Below are positions 1 to 8,886 of a stretch of 64,000 nucleotides of DNA, piece by piece (the first letter of the stretch is position 1; each line of letters starts with the position of its first letter). The DNA lies in assembly GCA_963750295.1 (NCBI GenBank), contig CAVVPY010000005.1:276841-340840 (forward strand). Reading direction: 5' to 3'. The notes below the pieces were generated by a model. That model did not search any database. It had not been told where the DNA came from and was given only the letters and a program-made list of their open reading frames with translations. The DNA comes from CAVVPY01 sp963750295 (lineage in GTDB: Bacteria; Actinomycetota; Actinomycetes; Mycobacteriales; Jatrophihabitantaceae). The position numbers and the translations under genes are program-made.

Positions 1-1027
1 CGAGCGCCGGCGGGTCGGCGTCGAGCACGAGCGCACCGGCCGCCACCGCCTGCCGTCCCGGATCGCGCAGCACCGCCCGGTCGCCGGCTTGCAGCGGCAG
101 CGCCCGCGGCAGGCTCAACCGCGCGGTGCCGGCGCCGAGCGGGCGCAGTCGCACCGGCACCGCCGCCGAACCGACGTGCAGCACCAGTTCGGCCGGGACG
201 TCGCCGGGGTGGTCGAGCCGGACGTCGACCTGGCGGGTCCAGTGCCAGGACCGCGGGGTCACCAGGACGTCCCCGCGCCGGACGTCGGCAGCTGCGACGC
301 CGCGCAGGTTCAGCGCGACCCGGGCCGGTGCGACGATGCGGTCGACGGGTGCGTCCATGCTCTGCACGGCGCGCACACCCACCGTCCGTCCGTGCAGGTC
401 GAGCTCGTCGCCGACCGCGACCGTCCCGGCCGAGAGCGTGCCGGTCACGACGGTGCCGCTGCCGCGGATGGTGAAGGACCGGTCGACCCAGAGCCGGACG
501 CGCGCAGCCGGGTCCGGCGCGGGGATCGCGGCGACCAGCCGGTCCAGCGCGGCCACCAGTTCGGGCAGCCCCGCCCCGGTCCGGCCCGACACGGCGACCG
601 CCTCGCACGCACCGAGGGTGGTGTCGGCCAGCCGGGCACGAGCCTCGGCCAGCGCGTGCTCCGGGTCGGCGAGATCGCTGCGGGTGACGGCGATCAGTGC
701 ATGCTGCAGGCCCAGCGCGTGCGCGGCGGCGAGGTGTTCGGTCGACTGCGGCGCCCAGCCCTCGTCCGCCGCGACCACGAACAGCACGCCCGGCGCCGGC
801 CCGAGGCCGGCGAGCATGTTGGCGATGAAGCGCTGATGGCCCGGGACGTCGACGAAGGCGAGGTCAGCGCCCGACGGCAGGGTCGTCCAGGCGTAGCCGA
901 GGTCGATGGTGAGGCCGCGGCGCTTCTCCTCGGCCCAGCGGTCCGGTTCCTGCCCGGTCAGCGCCCGGACGAGCGTCGACTTGCCGTGGTCGACGTGCCC
1001 GGCCGTCGCGACGACGTGCGTACTCAC
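1..1027 (-). CDS. selB: SelB, selenocysteine-specific elongation factor (3' end outside window)
   Basis: SelB is the EF-Tu-like GTPase that carries Sec-tRNA to UGA codons marked by a SECIS hairpin. About 342 N-terminal residues are visible. The P-loop is GHVDHGKST near residue 10, the G3 motif is DVPGHQ, and the G4 position reads TRSD, a variant of NKxD. EF-Tu-like beta-barrel domains II and III follow, and the C-terminal winged helices lie beyond the left edge. The GTG start at 1025-1027 was chosen because the GTPase domain begins immediately and the codon overlaps a TGA in the selA frame. It lies 74 bp downstream of selA on the same strand and is probably co-transcribed with tRNA-Sec and selA. 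Confidence 0.93.
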   Translation of the reverse strand, partial: MSTHVVATAGHVDHGKSTLVRALTGQEPDRWAEEKRRGLTIDLGYAWTTLPSGADLAFVDVPGHQRFIANMLAGLGPAPGVLFVVAADEGWAPQSTEHLAAAHALGLQHALIAVTRSDLADPEHALAEARARLADTTLGACEAVAVSGRTGAGLPELVAALDRLVAAIPAPDPAARVRLWVDRSFTIRGSGTVVTGTLSAGTVAVGDELDLHGRTVGVRAVQSMDAPVDRIVAPARVALNLRGVAAADVRRGDVLVTPRSWHWTRQVDVRLDHPGDVPAELVLHVGSAAVPVRLRPLGAGTARLSLPRALPLQAGDRAVLRDPGRQAVAAGALVLDADPPAL

Positions 1028-1052
1028 CGGCCCGCGAGCATTGTCGGCTGGG

Positions 1053-1122
1053 CGGTCACGGCGCGCTCGGCAGTCACGGCGCGTCACGGCAGTCACGGCA
1101 GTCACGGCGCGCTCGGCAGGCT
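1053..1122 (-). repeat. Short direct repeats at the selA-selB junction
   Basis: Read on the minus strand, the 18-base unit CTGCCGAGCGCGCCGTGA, which encodes the last SelA residues and its stop, appears again about 45 bp downstream. Two extra copies of the 9-mer CTGCCGTGA lie between. As a result the SelA frame meets three UGA codons nine bases apart before the final UGA that overlaps the selB start. This looks like local slippage or duplication and no function is claimed. Confidence 0.7.
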
Positions 1123-2406
1123 GGCGCGGACGGCCGCGAGCAGCGCCGCGTCCTCGTCCGGGTCGACGCAGCGCAGGTCCAGCAGGCAGCGGCCGTTCTC
1201 GAGGCGACCGACGACGGCGGGCGTGCCGCCGCGCAGGGGCCCGGCCAGCGCGGCCGGCAGCGCCAGGGCCCAGCCGGGCAGGGCGACACCCGGCGCGCCA
1301 CCACCACCGACCGCGCCGTCGCACGCGACGACCTCGCTCGGCACCGCACCGGCCAGCGCCGCGGCGAGCGCGGTGCACCGGGCGTGCACGTCGTCCGGGT
1401 CGGCCGCGAGGGCGCGCGCCGTCGGTGTGGGCGGGCCGTCCAGCGTCGCTTCGAGCGCGGCCAGGGTGAGCTTGTCGACCCGCAGGGCGCGAGCCAGCGG
1501 GTGGCGGCGCAGGCGCGCGATGACGTCGGCGGCGCCGAGCACGAGACCGGCCTGCGGACCGCCGAGCAGCTTGTCGCCGCTGCAGGTGACCAGGGTCGCG
1601 CCCGCGCGCAGGGCCGAGGTGGCGTCGGGCTCCTGCGGCAGCGCGGTGCTCGGGGCGAGCAGCCCGCTGCCGATGTCCGCGACGACTGGCACGCCGAGCG
1701 CGGCCAACTCGTGCACCGAGGCGGCGCGGGTGAAGCCCTCGATGGTGAAGTTGCTCGGGTGCACCTTGAGGATTGCGCCGGTGTCGGGGCCGAGCGCCCC
1801 GGCGTAGTCGGCGGGCGTCACCCGGTTGGTGGTGCCCACCTCGCGCAGCCGGGCACCGGTCGAGACGAGCAGGTCGGGCAGCCGGAAGCCGTCCCCGATC
1901 TCGACCATCTCGCCGCGGCTGATCACCACCTCGCGGCCGGCGGCGAGCACCGTCACCGCGAGCAGGACCGCGGCTGCGCCGTTGTTGACGACCATCGCGT
2001 CGCCGGCATCCGGGACGGCCCGGCGCAGGGCGGCCAGGGTCGTCGCGCCACGGGGCGCGCGGTGTCCGGTGGCGAGGTCGAACTCGACGTCCACGTACCC
2101 GGCCGCGGCGGCGACGGCGTCGCGAGCGGCCGGTGAGAGCGACGCGCGACCGAGGTTGGTGTGCAGCACGACCCCGGTCGCGTTGAGCACCGGGCGCACG
2201 CCCGCGGCAACGGCCGGGAGCCGGTCGAGGACGGCCGGGACCGCGTCCGCAGCCGCCAGGTCACCGGCCCGCACCTCGTCGAGGACGTCGGCCACGGCGC
2301 GTTTCACCCGGCCGCGGCCGAGACGCTGCTCGGCTGCGGCGACCTGAGCGTCGGCGAGGATGGCGTCGGTGCGCGGGACCTTTCGGCGCGGGTCGCTGTC
2401 GGTCAT
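1102..2406 (-). CDS. selA: SelA, L-seryl-tRNA(Sec) selenium transferase
   Basis: SelA is a PLP enzyme that converts Ser-tRNA(Sec) to Sec-tRNA(Sec) using selenophosphate. The 434-residue product has the family's N-terminal helical region, the LNATGVVLHTNLGRA motif, and SGDKLLGGPQAG, whose lysine holds PLP. An ATG further upstream at 2475 would lie inside the tRNA-Sec gene, so the start at 2404-2406 (MTDSDPRRK) is preferred. It is only 17 bp from the 3' end of tRNA-Sec. The product is slightly shorter than the approximately 460-residue E. coli protein. It lies between tRNA-Sec and selB in one apparent transcription unit. Confidence 0.96.
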   Translation of the reverse strand: MTDSDPRRKVPRTDAILADAQVAAAEQRLGRGRVKRAVADVLDEVRAGDLAAADAVPAVLDRLPAVAAGVRPVLNATGVVLHTNLGRASLSPAARDAVAAAAGYVDVEFDLATGHRAPRGATTLAALRRAVPDAGDAMVVNNGAAAVLLAVTVLAAGREVVISRGEMVEIGDGFRLPDLLVSTGARLREVGTTNRVTPADYAGALGPDTGAILKVHPSNFTIEGFTRAASVHELAALGVPVVADIGSGLLAPSTALPQEPDATSALRAGATLVTCSGDKLLGGPQAGLVLGAADVIARLRRHPLARALRVDKLTLAALEATLDGPPTPTARALAADPDDVHARCTALAAALAGAVPSEVVACDGAVGGGGAPGVALPGWALALPAALAGPLRGGTPAVVGRLENGRCLLDLRCVDPDEDAALLAAVRASLPSAP

Positions 2407-2423
2407 GCGCCTCCTCGCGGTCG

Positions 2424-2519
2424 TGGCGGAGACGGACGGGAATCGAACCCGCCAAGCCGAGATCCTCGGCTTCACCGGTTTTGAAGACCGGGAGGGCCAC
2501 CAGGCACCTGTACGTCTCC
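2424..2519 (-). tRNA. selC: tRNA-Sec (anticodon UCA), CCA encoded
   Basis: This 96-base RNA on the minus strand begins GGAGACG and ends CGTCTCCG followed by an encoded CCA. The anticodon loop is CUUCAAA between CCGG/CCGG stem ends, giving anticodon UCA, which reads UGA. A long variable arm, AAGCCGAG paired with CTCGGCTT, is typical of tRNA-Sec. The T loop is TTCGATT on a GCGGG/CCCGT stem. Seven acceptor pairs are Watson-Crick, and the eighth position of the expected extended stem looks like U-C. It sits between the divergent selD and the selA-selB pair. Confidence 0.97.
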
Positions 2520-2577
2520 AGAACGCCTCCGCCGATCACGCTACTGGTCGGCCACGACCCGGCGTTACGGTCGTGGG

Positions 2578-3567
2578 ATGACTGCACTCGACAGCTACCG
2601 GCTGACCCAGTACGCCCACGGCGGTGGGTGCGCCTGCAAGATCCCGCCCGGTGAGCTCGAGGACATCGTCAAAGGCCTGCACGGCGGGACCGCCGCCGAC
2701 CTGGTGGTCGGGCTCGAGGACGGCGACGACGCGGCCGTGGTGCGCATCGACGGCGACCTCGCCGTGGTGGCCACGGCGGACTTCTTCACCCCGGTGGTCG
2801 ACGACGCCTACGACTGGGGAAGGATCGCCGCCGCCAACGCGCTCTCGGACGTGTACGCGATGGGCGGGCGTCCCGTCGTCGCGGTGAACCTCGTCGGCTG
2901 GCCACGCGACCTGCTGCCCGTCGAGTTGCTGCGCGAGGTGCTGCGCGGGGGGCTGGACGTCGCCCGCTCGGCCGGCTGCCATGTGGGCGGCGGGCACAGC
3001 ATCGACGACCCGGAACCGAAGTACGGCATGGCGGTCACCGGGGTCGCCGACGCGCGCCGGCTGATGCGCAACGACGCTGCCCGACCCGGTCTGCCGATCA
3101 GCCTGACCAAGCCGCTCGGCGTCGGCGTCCTGAACAACCGGCACAAGAGCACCGGCGAGGTGTTCACGCACGCGGTCGAGACGATGGTGCTGCTCAACCG
3201 CGACGCGGCCTCGGCGGCGCTGGCGGCCGGGGTCGAGGCGGCGACCGACGTGACCGGCTTCGGCCTGCTCGGGCACCTGTACAAGATGGCGCGTGCGTCC
3301 GGGGTATCCGCGGTGATCGACGCGGCGGCCGTCCCGTACCTGGACGGGGCGCGGGCGGCCCTGCGCGACGGGTACGTCAGCGGCGGCACGAGGCGCAACC
3401 TCGACTGGGTGCGCCCGCAGCTGTCCGCCGGGGTGGACGAGGACGAACTGTTGCTGCTGGCCGACGCGCAGACCAGCGGTGGCCTGCTCGTGGTCGGCGA
3501 GATTCCGGGCGCACCGGTGATCGGCGAGACCGTCGCGCGCGGCGAGTACGTGCTCTCGGTGCGATAG
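2578..3567 (+). CDS. selD: SelD, selenide water dikinase
   Basis: SelD makes selenophosphate from selenide and ATP and supplies SelA. The product is 329 residues, the usual length. The N-terminal active-site segment reads GGGCACKIPPGEL, so the position that is Sec or Cys in this family is Cys here, followed by the conserved Lys. AIR-synthase-like ATP-binding features follow, including a DDAAV motif, the segment ATADFFTPVVDD and TDVTGFGLLGH. It is divergent from tRNA-Sec-selA-selB, with 58 bp between it and the tRNA. It converges on the formate dehydrogenase anchor gene with a 27 bp gap. Confidence 0.96.
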   Translation: MTALDSYRLTQYAHGGGCACKIPPGELEDIVKGLHGGTAADLVVGLEDGDDAAVVRIDGDLAVVATADFFTPVVDDAYDWGRIAAANALSDVYAMGGRPVVAVNLVGWPRDLLPVELLREVLRGGLDVARSAGCHVGGGHSIDDPEPKYGMAVTGVADARRLMRNDAARPGLPISLTKPLGVGVLNNRHKSTGEVFTHAVETMVLLNRDAASAALAAGVEAATDVTGFGLLGHLYKMARASGVSAVIDAAAVPYLDGARAALRDGYVSGGTRRNLDWVRPQLSAGVDEDELLLLADAQTSGGLLVVGEIPGAPVIGETVARGEYVLSVR

Positions 3568-3594
3568 CGCCCGCCGACCCAGCCTGCGGACCGC

Positions 3595-4554
3595 TCAGCC
3601 GAGCCGTTCGCGCTGCGGCACGACGGTGTACTTCGGGTCTCGGGCGGATGCCTGACCGGCCTCGAAGACCGCGAAGCGAGTGCACGCCGACCCGGCGAGC
3701 AGCGCCGCCCCCGACACCGCCGAGGCGAGCCGGCTGCGCCGCCCGAGCAGCCCGGCCAGCGCGGCCCCGCCGGCGGTCAGGACGTGGCTGGCGTCGGTCA
3801 ACCGGCCGGCGCGGCCCTGGTGCAGGGTCTCGGCGGCCAGCCCCATCGAGGCCTCCATCCGGTGCGCGGCCCCGAGTTCGGTGACCGCGCCCAGCACCGC
3901 CAGCCGCCGCGCCGGACCCGCCTGCGCGACGGGCGCGCCGAGCATCCCGAGCCCACCGGCGGCCGCCGCCGCGGAAGCGACGAAGACGAACGGAAGCTCA
4001 CGGTGCGCCTCGTGCCAGGCCGGGGTCGCGGTGTCGGAGAGCAACACCGCGGTGTACGCCGCGACGGTCGGTGCGACGAGCGCGGCGCCGACTCCCGCCG
4101 GCCGGCCGAGTGCGCGGGCCAGGCGTCCGAGCGGCCGGGGGAGCAGGCCGCTCAGCTCGGCAGCGCCGGCCAGGCCCGCCGCCGGCCCGTACGCCGTGAG
4201 TAGCCAGGTGCCGACCGACATCGGTGAGGTCGGCTTGGCGACCCGCAGCATGTTGACGAAGCGGGACGGCCGGCCGAGGTCGTGCACGAGCGCACCGAAG
4301 CTGAGCGTGATCGCGGCCAGCGCGCCGAGGCGGCCGGTGCGCCGCAGCGCCGGCCGGTCCGACACGTCGGCTCCGGCCGCGAGCAGGGAGGACCCGGCGG
4401 CCAGCCCGCCGAGGAACAGGTAGGCGGGAATGTCGTTCTGCCACGGCGATTGCTTGACCACCGGCCGCCCGTAGTAGGACGTGAACGTTGCGTCCGGGAC
4501 GACCGGGTCACCGTCGCGCCCGGCCCGCCGGCGGCGCGTCCGCGGGGCGGTCAT
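3595..4554 (-). CDS. Formate dehydrogenase membrane anchor, NrfD/PsrC family
   Basis: This 319-residue polytopic membrane protein probably anchors the formate dehydrogenase and passes electrons to the quinone pool. The N-terminal segment has the family pattern WQNDIPAYLFLGGLAAGSS, then DLGRPSRFVNMLRVAKPTSP, typical of NrfD. About eight hydrophobic segments follow. The ATG at 4552-4554 overlaps the fdhB stop by four bases (ATGA), which fixes the start. A longer frame running upstream to 5349 is antisense-type shadow of fdhB and was discarded. It is the last gene of the fdhA-fdhB-anchor unit. The anchor is NrfD-like, unlike the cytochrome b type of E. coli FdnI. Confidence 0.85.
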   Translation of the reverse strand: MTAPRTRRRRAGRDGDPVVPDATFTSYYGRPVVKQSPWQNDIPAYLFLGGLAAGSSLLAAGADVSDRPALRRTGRLGALAAITLSFGALVHDLGRPSRFVNMLRVAKPTSPMSVGTWLLTAYGPAAGLAGAAELSGLLPRPLGRLARALGRPAGVGAALVAPTVAAYTAVLLSDTATPAWHEAHRELPFVFVASAAAAAGGLGMLGAPVAQAGPARRLAVLGAVTELGAAHRMEASMGLAAETLHQGRAGRLTDASHVLTAGGAALAGLLGRRSRLASAVSGAALLAGSACTRFAVFEAGQASARDPKYTVVPQRERLG

Positions 4555-5435
4555 CGCCGGCGTCCCAGGAACGAGGCCAGCGCACCGGCGAGCAGCCCGG
4601 CGGCGGCCAGCCCGGCCTGGCGCCACATCGCGGGCAGGTCGCGTGTCGTGGTGACCGGGTCGGGCGGCAGCCCGTACACCTCGGGTTCGTCGAGCAGCAG
4701 GAACATCGCGCCGGCACCGCCGATCCCGTCGTCCGGGTCGGCGCCGTAGAGCCGCGCGTCGGTGACGCCCTGCTCGTGCAGCGCCGCGACCCGCGCCGCG
4801 GCGCGCTCGCGCAGCTCGTCCACGTCGCCGAACTGGATCGACTCGGTCGGGCACGCCTGCGCGCATGCGGGCGTTTGGCCGGCACCGAGCCGGTCGTAGC
4901 ACAGCGTGCACTTCTGGGCGATGCCGACGTTCTTCGTCCCCGCCTCGCCGATGCGGCGGTCGATCACGCCGAACGGGCAGGCCGGGACGCAGTACCCGCA
5001 CCCGTTGCAGATGTCCTCCTGCACCACGACCGTCCCGAACTCGGTGCGGAACAGCGAACCGGTCGGGCACACGTCCAGGCAGGCGGCCTCGGTGCAGTGC
5101 TTGCAGACGTCCGAGGACATCAACCAGCGGAACTCGGTGCGTCCCTCCGCGCCGGTGGCCGCGCCCGGCAACTGCATCGACGGCATGCCGAGTTCGACCG
5201 GCGTGCTGCGCGGTTGCTCGATGAACGCGACGTGGCGCCAGGTCGAGGCGCCGAGCGCGCCGGTGTTGTCGTAGGACGAGCCGAGCAGGTTGAAGCCGTC
5301 GTCGGGGACTGCGTTCCACTCCTTGCACGCGACCTCGCACGCCTTGCACCCGATGCAGATCGAGGTGTCGGTGAAGAATCCCTTGCGTGGCGGGGGATCG
5401 GTCCAGCCGGACTCGGTCGCGACGTTCTCGGTCAT
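4551..5435 (-). CDS. fdhB: Formate dehydrogenase iron-sulfur subunit (4 x [4Fe-4S])
   Basis: This 294-residue ferredoxin-like subunit passes electrons from FdhA to the membrane anchor. Four cysteine clusters are visible in order: CIGCKACEVAC near residue 28, CKHCTEAACLDVCPTGS, CNGCGYCVPACPFG, and CTLCYDRLGAGQTPACAQAC. A C-terminal hydrophobic helix (GLAAAGLLAGALASFLG, then RRR) probably anchors it in the membrane, as in FdnH. No Tat signal is present. The start ATG at 5433-5435 follows the motif GGAGGAACCCCG. It lies 172 bp downstream of fdhA across a pair of palindromic repeats and overlaps the anchor gene by four bases. Confidence 0.93.
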   Translation of the reverse strand: MTENVATESGWTDPPPRKGFFTDTSICIGCKACEVACKEWNAVPDDGFNLLGSSYDNTGALGASTWRHVAFIEQPRSTPVELGMPSMQLPGAATGAEGRTEFRWLMSSDVCKHCTEAACLDVCPTGSLFRTEFGTVVVQEDICNGCGYCVPACPFGVIDRRIGEAGTKNVGIAQKCTLCYDRLGAGQTPACAQACPTESIQFGDVDELRERAAARVAALHEQGVTDARLYGADPDDGIGGAGAMFLLLDEPEVYGLPPDPVTTTRDLPAMWRQAGLAAAGLLAGALASFLGRRR

Positions 5436-5463
5436 CGGGGTTCCTCCCGCTGGCTGCGCCGGC

Positions 5464-5595
5464 CTTTCCCCGCTATCGGTCGGTTGCGGCGGCCGAAACC
5501 GGTCACAGGCGGGGAAAGGGCTGCCGGCGCCGTCCAGCTTTCCCCGCTACCGGTCGGTTGCGGCGGCCGAAACCGGTCACAGGCGGGGAAAGGGC
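5464..5595. repeat. Tandem pair of 58-bp palindromic repeats between fdhA and fdhB
   Basis: Two nearly identical 58-bp copies lie at 5464-5521 and 5538-5595. Each starts with CTTTCCCCGC and ends with its inverse GCGGGGAAAG, so each can fold into a hairpin. The interior has a second imperfect inverted pair around ACCGGT. The copies differ at one visible base (TATCGG against TACCGG). They fill nearly all of the fdhA-fdhB gap and resemble REP or MITE-like elements. They could stabilise fdhA mRNA or set subunit stoichiometry, but that is inference. Confidence 0.85.
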
Positions 5596-5607
5596 GGCCG
5601 GGGACGG

Positions 5608-8600
5608 TCATTGCGGCGTCCGCTGGGTGTTGCCGGTCTCGACGGTGATGCCGGCCCGGCTGCGGTACTCGGCCACGTAGCGCAGCAGCGCCGGACCGGT
5701 CGGCCGGCGTCCCGGCTGGATGTCGCACGAGGCCACCTTCGACTCCTGGATGTGCACGTTGGGGTCCAGCGTGACGCCGAACAGGTCGTTGGCCGAGTCG
5801 CCGGTCACGAGCGCGTCCCCGCCGACTCCCCAGTGGTAGGGCAGCCCGACCTGGTGGACGGTGCGGCCGGCCACCTGCAACGGCACGATCCGGTCGGTGA
5901 CGAGCACCCGGGCCTCGATCGCCGTCCGGGCGGTGACGATCGTCGCCCAGCCGAGGTGTGCCAGCCCGCGCTCGCGCGCGAGATCCGGCGAGACCTCGCA
6001 GAAGAACTCCGGCTGCAACTCGGACAGGTAGGACAGCCACCTGCTCATCCCACCTGCCGTGTGGTGCTCGGTCAGCCGGTAGGTCGTGAACACGTACGGG
6101 AACACCTCCCAGGACGATTCGGGCGGTGACGGGTTCTGCGGGTTGTCCTTGCGCGGGAACACCTGGCGGGTCGGGTTGGCCTGCTGCCGGTAGAGCGGGT
6201 TGCGGACCGGCGACTCGGACGGTTCGTAGTGGGCCGGCAGCGGGCCGTCGAGCAGCCCGGCCGGGACGAACAGCCAGCCCTTGCCGTCGGCCTGCATGAT
6301 GAACGGGTCGTCGCCGGCCAGGCCCTCGACGCCGCCGGTGCCGGGCTCGGGACGGTAGCCCGGAGCCTTGGTCGGCTCGAAGTCGGGGACGTCGTGCCCG
6401 GTCCAACTGCCCTGCTCGGCGTCCCACCAGACGTAGGCCTTGCGCTCGCTCCACGGCTTGCCGTCCGGATCGGCCGAGGCACGGTTGTACAGGATGCGCC
6501 GGTTGGCCGGCCACGCCCAGCCCCACTCCGGCGCGACCCAGGACTGCTCGGCACCGGGCTTGCGCCGGGCCGCCTGGTTCACGCCGTCCGCGTACACGCC
6601 GGTGTAGATCCAGCAGCCGCCGTCGGTCGAGCCGTCCGCGGCCAGCTCCAGGTACGAGTTCAGCGGCTGGCCGGCCTTCTCGCCGGACAGGTGCCGGCCG
6701 TTGATCTCGCGCAGCACCGCGTCCGCGGACGGATCGCCGTGCTCGTCGGTCGGGTAGTCCCAGACCAGATCGAGCAGCGGGCGGTCGCGCTCGAGCGCCG
6801 AGCCGGCCAGCCGCTCGCGGATCTTGCGGCCGAGGTGGAAGAAGAAGTGCAGTTCGCTGCGGCACTCGCCCGGCGGCTCGACCGCCTTGTGATGCCACTG
6901 CAGCATCCGCTGAGTCTGGGTGAACGAACCGTCCTTCTCGACGTGCGCGGCCGCGGGGAAGAAGAACACCTCGGTGGCGATGTCCTCGGTGCGCAGTTCG
7001 CCGGTCTCGATCTCGGGGCCGTCCTTCCAGAACGTCGCCGACTCGATCATGTTCAGGTCGCGGACGACCAGCCACTTCAGGTGTGCCATCGCCAGGCGTT
7101 GCATCTTGCCGTGCGCGGAGCCGACGGCCGGGTTCTGCCCGAGCAGGAAGTAGCCCTCGACCTCGTCCTCGAGCATGGCCATGACCGTCGCGTAGGTGCC
7201 GTGGTCGCCGGTCAGCCGCGGCAGGTAGCCGAACGCGTAGTCGTTGTCCTCGGTGGCGGCGTCGCCCCAGTACGCCTTGAGCAGGCTGACCGCGAACTTG
7301 CGCGCGTCGGTCCAGAAGCCCTTCTGCGCCGGGCTGGTGATCGTGGCGACGTAGTCGTCGAGGCTGTCGTGCTCACCGACCTTCGGCATCGGCAGGTAGC
7401 CCGGCAGCAGGTTGAACAGGGTGGGGATGTCGGTCGAACCCTGGATGCTCGCGTGCCCGCGCAGCGCCAGGATGCCCCCGCCCGGACGGCCCATGTTGCC
7501 CAGCAGCAACTGGATGATCGCCGAGCCGCGGATGTACTGCACGCCGACCGAGTGATGCGTCCACCCGACCGAGTAGACCCACGCCGTGGTGCGCTCGCGT
7601 CCGCTGTTCGCGGTCACCGCCTCGCACACGCGCAGGAACGTCTCGGGCGGCACGCCGCATGTTTCGTGCACCAGTTCCGGCGTGTATCGCGCGTAGTGCC
7701 GCTTGAGCACCTGGAACACGCAGCGCGGGTGCTGCAGCGTCTCGTCGCGGTGCACCTGGGCGTGGTGCAGGCTCGCGCCGTGCCCGCCCATCTCGTGACC
7801 GGCGCCGCGTTCCTCGCGCGAATCGTCGTGCTCGCCCTGGCTGCGCTCACGCTTGCCGCCGGCTGCGGGCTCGTCCACGCCCTCGTACTGCCAGCTGGAC
7901 GTGTCGTAGCTGCCGGTCTCGGGGTCGTAGCCGGAGAACACGCCGTCCAGGTCGTCGGTGTCACGGAAGTCGTCGCGCAGGATCATGGACGCGTTGGTGT
8001 AGGCCAGCACGTAGTCGTGGAAGTACTTGTCGTTGCCCAGGATGTAGTTGACGATGCCGCCGAGGAAGGCGATGTCACTGCCGGCACGTAGCGGCACGTG
8101 CAGGTCGGCCACCGCCGAGGTCCGCGTGAAGCGCGGGTCGATGTGGATCACCATCGCGCCGCGCGCCTTGGCCTGCATCACCCACTGGAACCCGACCGGG
8201 TGGCACTCGGCCATGTTCGAGCCCTGGATGACGATGCAGTCGGAGTTCTGCAGGTCCTGCTGGAAGGTGGTGGCGCCGCCACGACCGAAGGAGGTTCCCA
8301 GACTGGGAACGGTGGCGCTGTGTCAAATACGGGCCTGGTTCTCGATCTGGATCGCGCCCATCGCGGTGAACAGCTTCTTGATCAGGTAGTTCTCTTCGTT
8401 GTCGAGCGTCGCGCCGCCGAGGCCGGCGATGCCGAGCGTGCGTCGCACGATCACGCCGTTGTCGTCGCGGTCCTGCCAGGTCCGCGCGCGGCTCTCGACG
8501 ACGCGGTCGGCGATCATGTCGGTGGCGGTCTCGAGGTCGAGCGGTTCCCACTCGGTGCCGTGCGGGCGGCGGTACAGCACGGCGGTCTGCCGGCCGGAAC

Positions 8601-8886
8601 TGTTCACCAGTTGCTCGCTGGCCGAGCCCTTCGGGCACAGTCGCCCGCGTGAGACGGGCGAGTCGGGGTCGCCCTCGATCTGGATGACCTTCTCGTCCTT
8701 GACGTAGACCCGCTGTCCGCAGCCGACGGCGCAGTACGGGCAGATGCTCTGGACCACCTTGTCGGCGCTCTGCGTGCGCGCGATCGGTTTCTGCGGCGAC
8801 TGCACGGCCGCGCCGCGTCCGAGCCGGTCCGGCCCGCTCAGCTGCCGTACGACCGGCCACCCGAGCAACGACTTGCGCACGCTCAT
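5608..8886 (-). CDS. fdhA: Selenocysteine-containing formate dehydrogenase catalytic subunit (Sec188 = UGA)
   Basis: This is the molybdenum or tungsten bis-MGD enzyme that oxidises formate to CO2. The gene is 1,093 codons with an in-frame UGA at 8323-8325 read as Sec188. The context ARI-Sec-HSATVPSLGTSFGRGG matches the FdnG-type active site, and residues on both sides stay in one frame. The N-terminal [4Fe-4S] site is C49-x2-C52-x3-C56-x27-C84. A molydopterin-binding middle and a C-terminal dinucleotide-binding domain follow. The ATG at 8884-8886 has GGAGGT five bases upstream; an ATG at 8925 is possible but lacks this site. The N-terminus (MSVRKSLLGW) has no twin-arginine signal, so the enzyme probably faces the cytoplasm. 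A gene caller that does not know Sec would split it into two pieces, at 8323 and at an internal ATG. Confidence 0.96.
8285..8325 (-). promoter_or_regulatory. SECIS element with the fdhA Sec UGA
   Basis: On the minus strand UGA (8325-8323) is followed after 12 bases by the hairpin GTTCCCA-GTC-TGGGAAC (8310-8294). The top of the stem and loop reads CAGUCUG. In E. coli fdhF the equivalent reads CAGGUCUG, which SelB binds, and the distance from UGA is similar. The hairpin lies entirely inside coding sequence, as bacterial SECIS elements do. Confidence 0.88.

Noticed and set aside
1053..1104. SelA extended by reading its UGA codons as Sec
   Set aside because: No SECIS-like hairpin follows these UGAs, and the extension has no resemblance to SelA.
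89..1807. A 572-codon plus-strand frame across selB and selA
   Set aside because: It is antisense to two well-conserved genes, is composed of Arg/Ala/Gly-rich nonsense and has no ribosome site. It is a typical GC-rich shadow frame.
3595..5349. A 584-residue start for the NrfD-type subunit
   Set aside because: The first 265 residues are an alternative frame of fdhB. The ATGA overlap at 4551-4554 gives a natural start.
5608..8214. A separate 868-residue oxidoreductase starting MAECHPVGFQW
   Set aside because: It is the C-terminal part of fdhA. The MAECHP start is internal to a conserved segment, and the upstream UGA is Sec.
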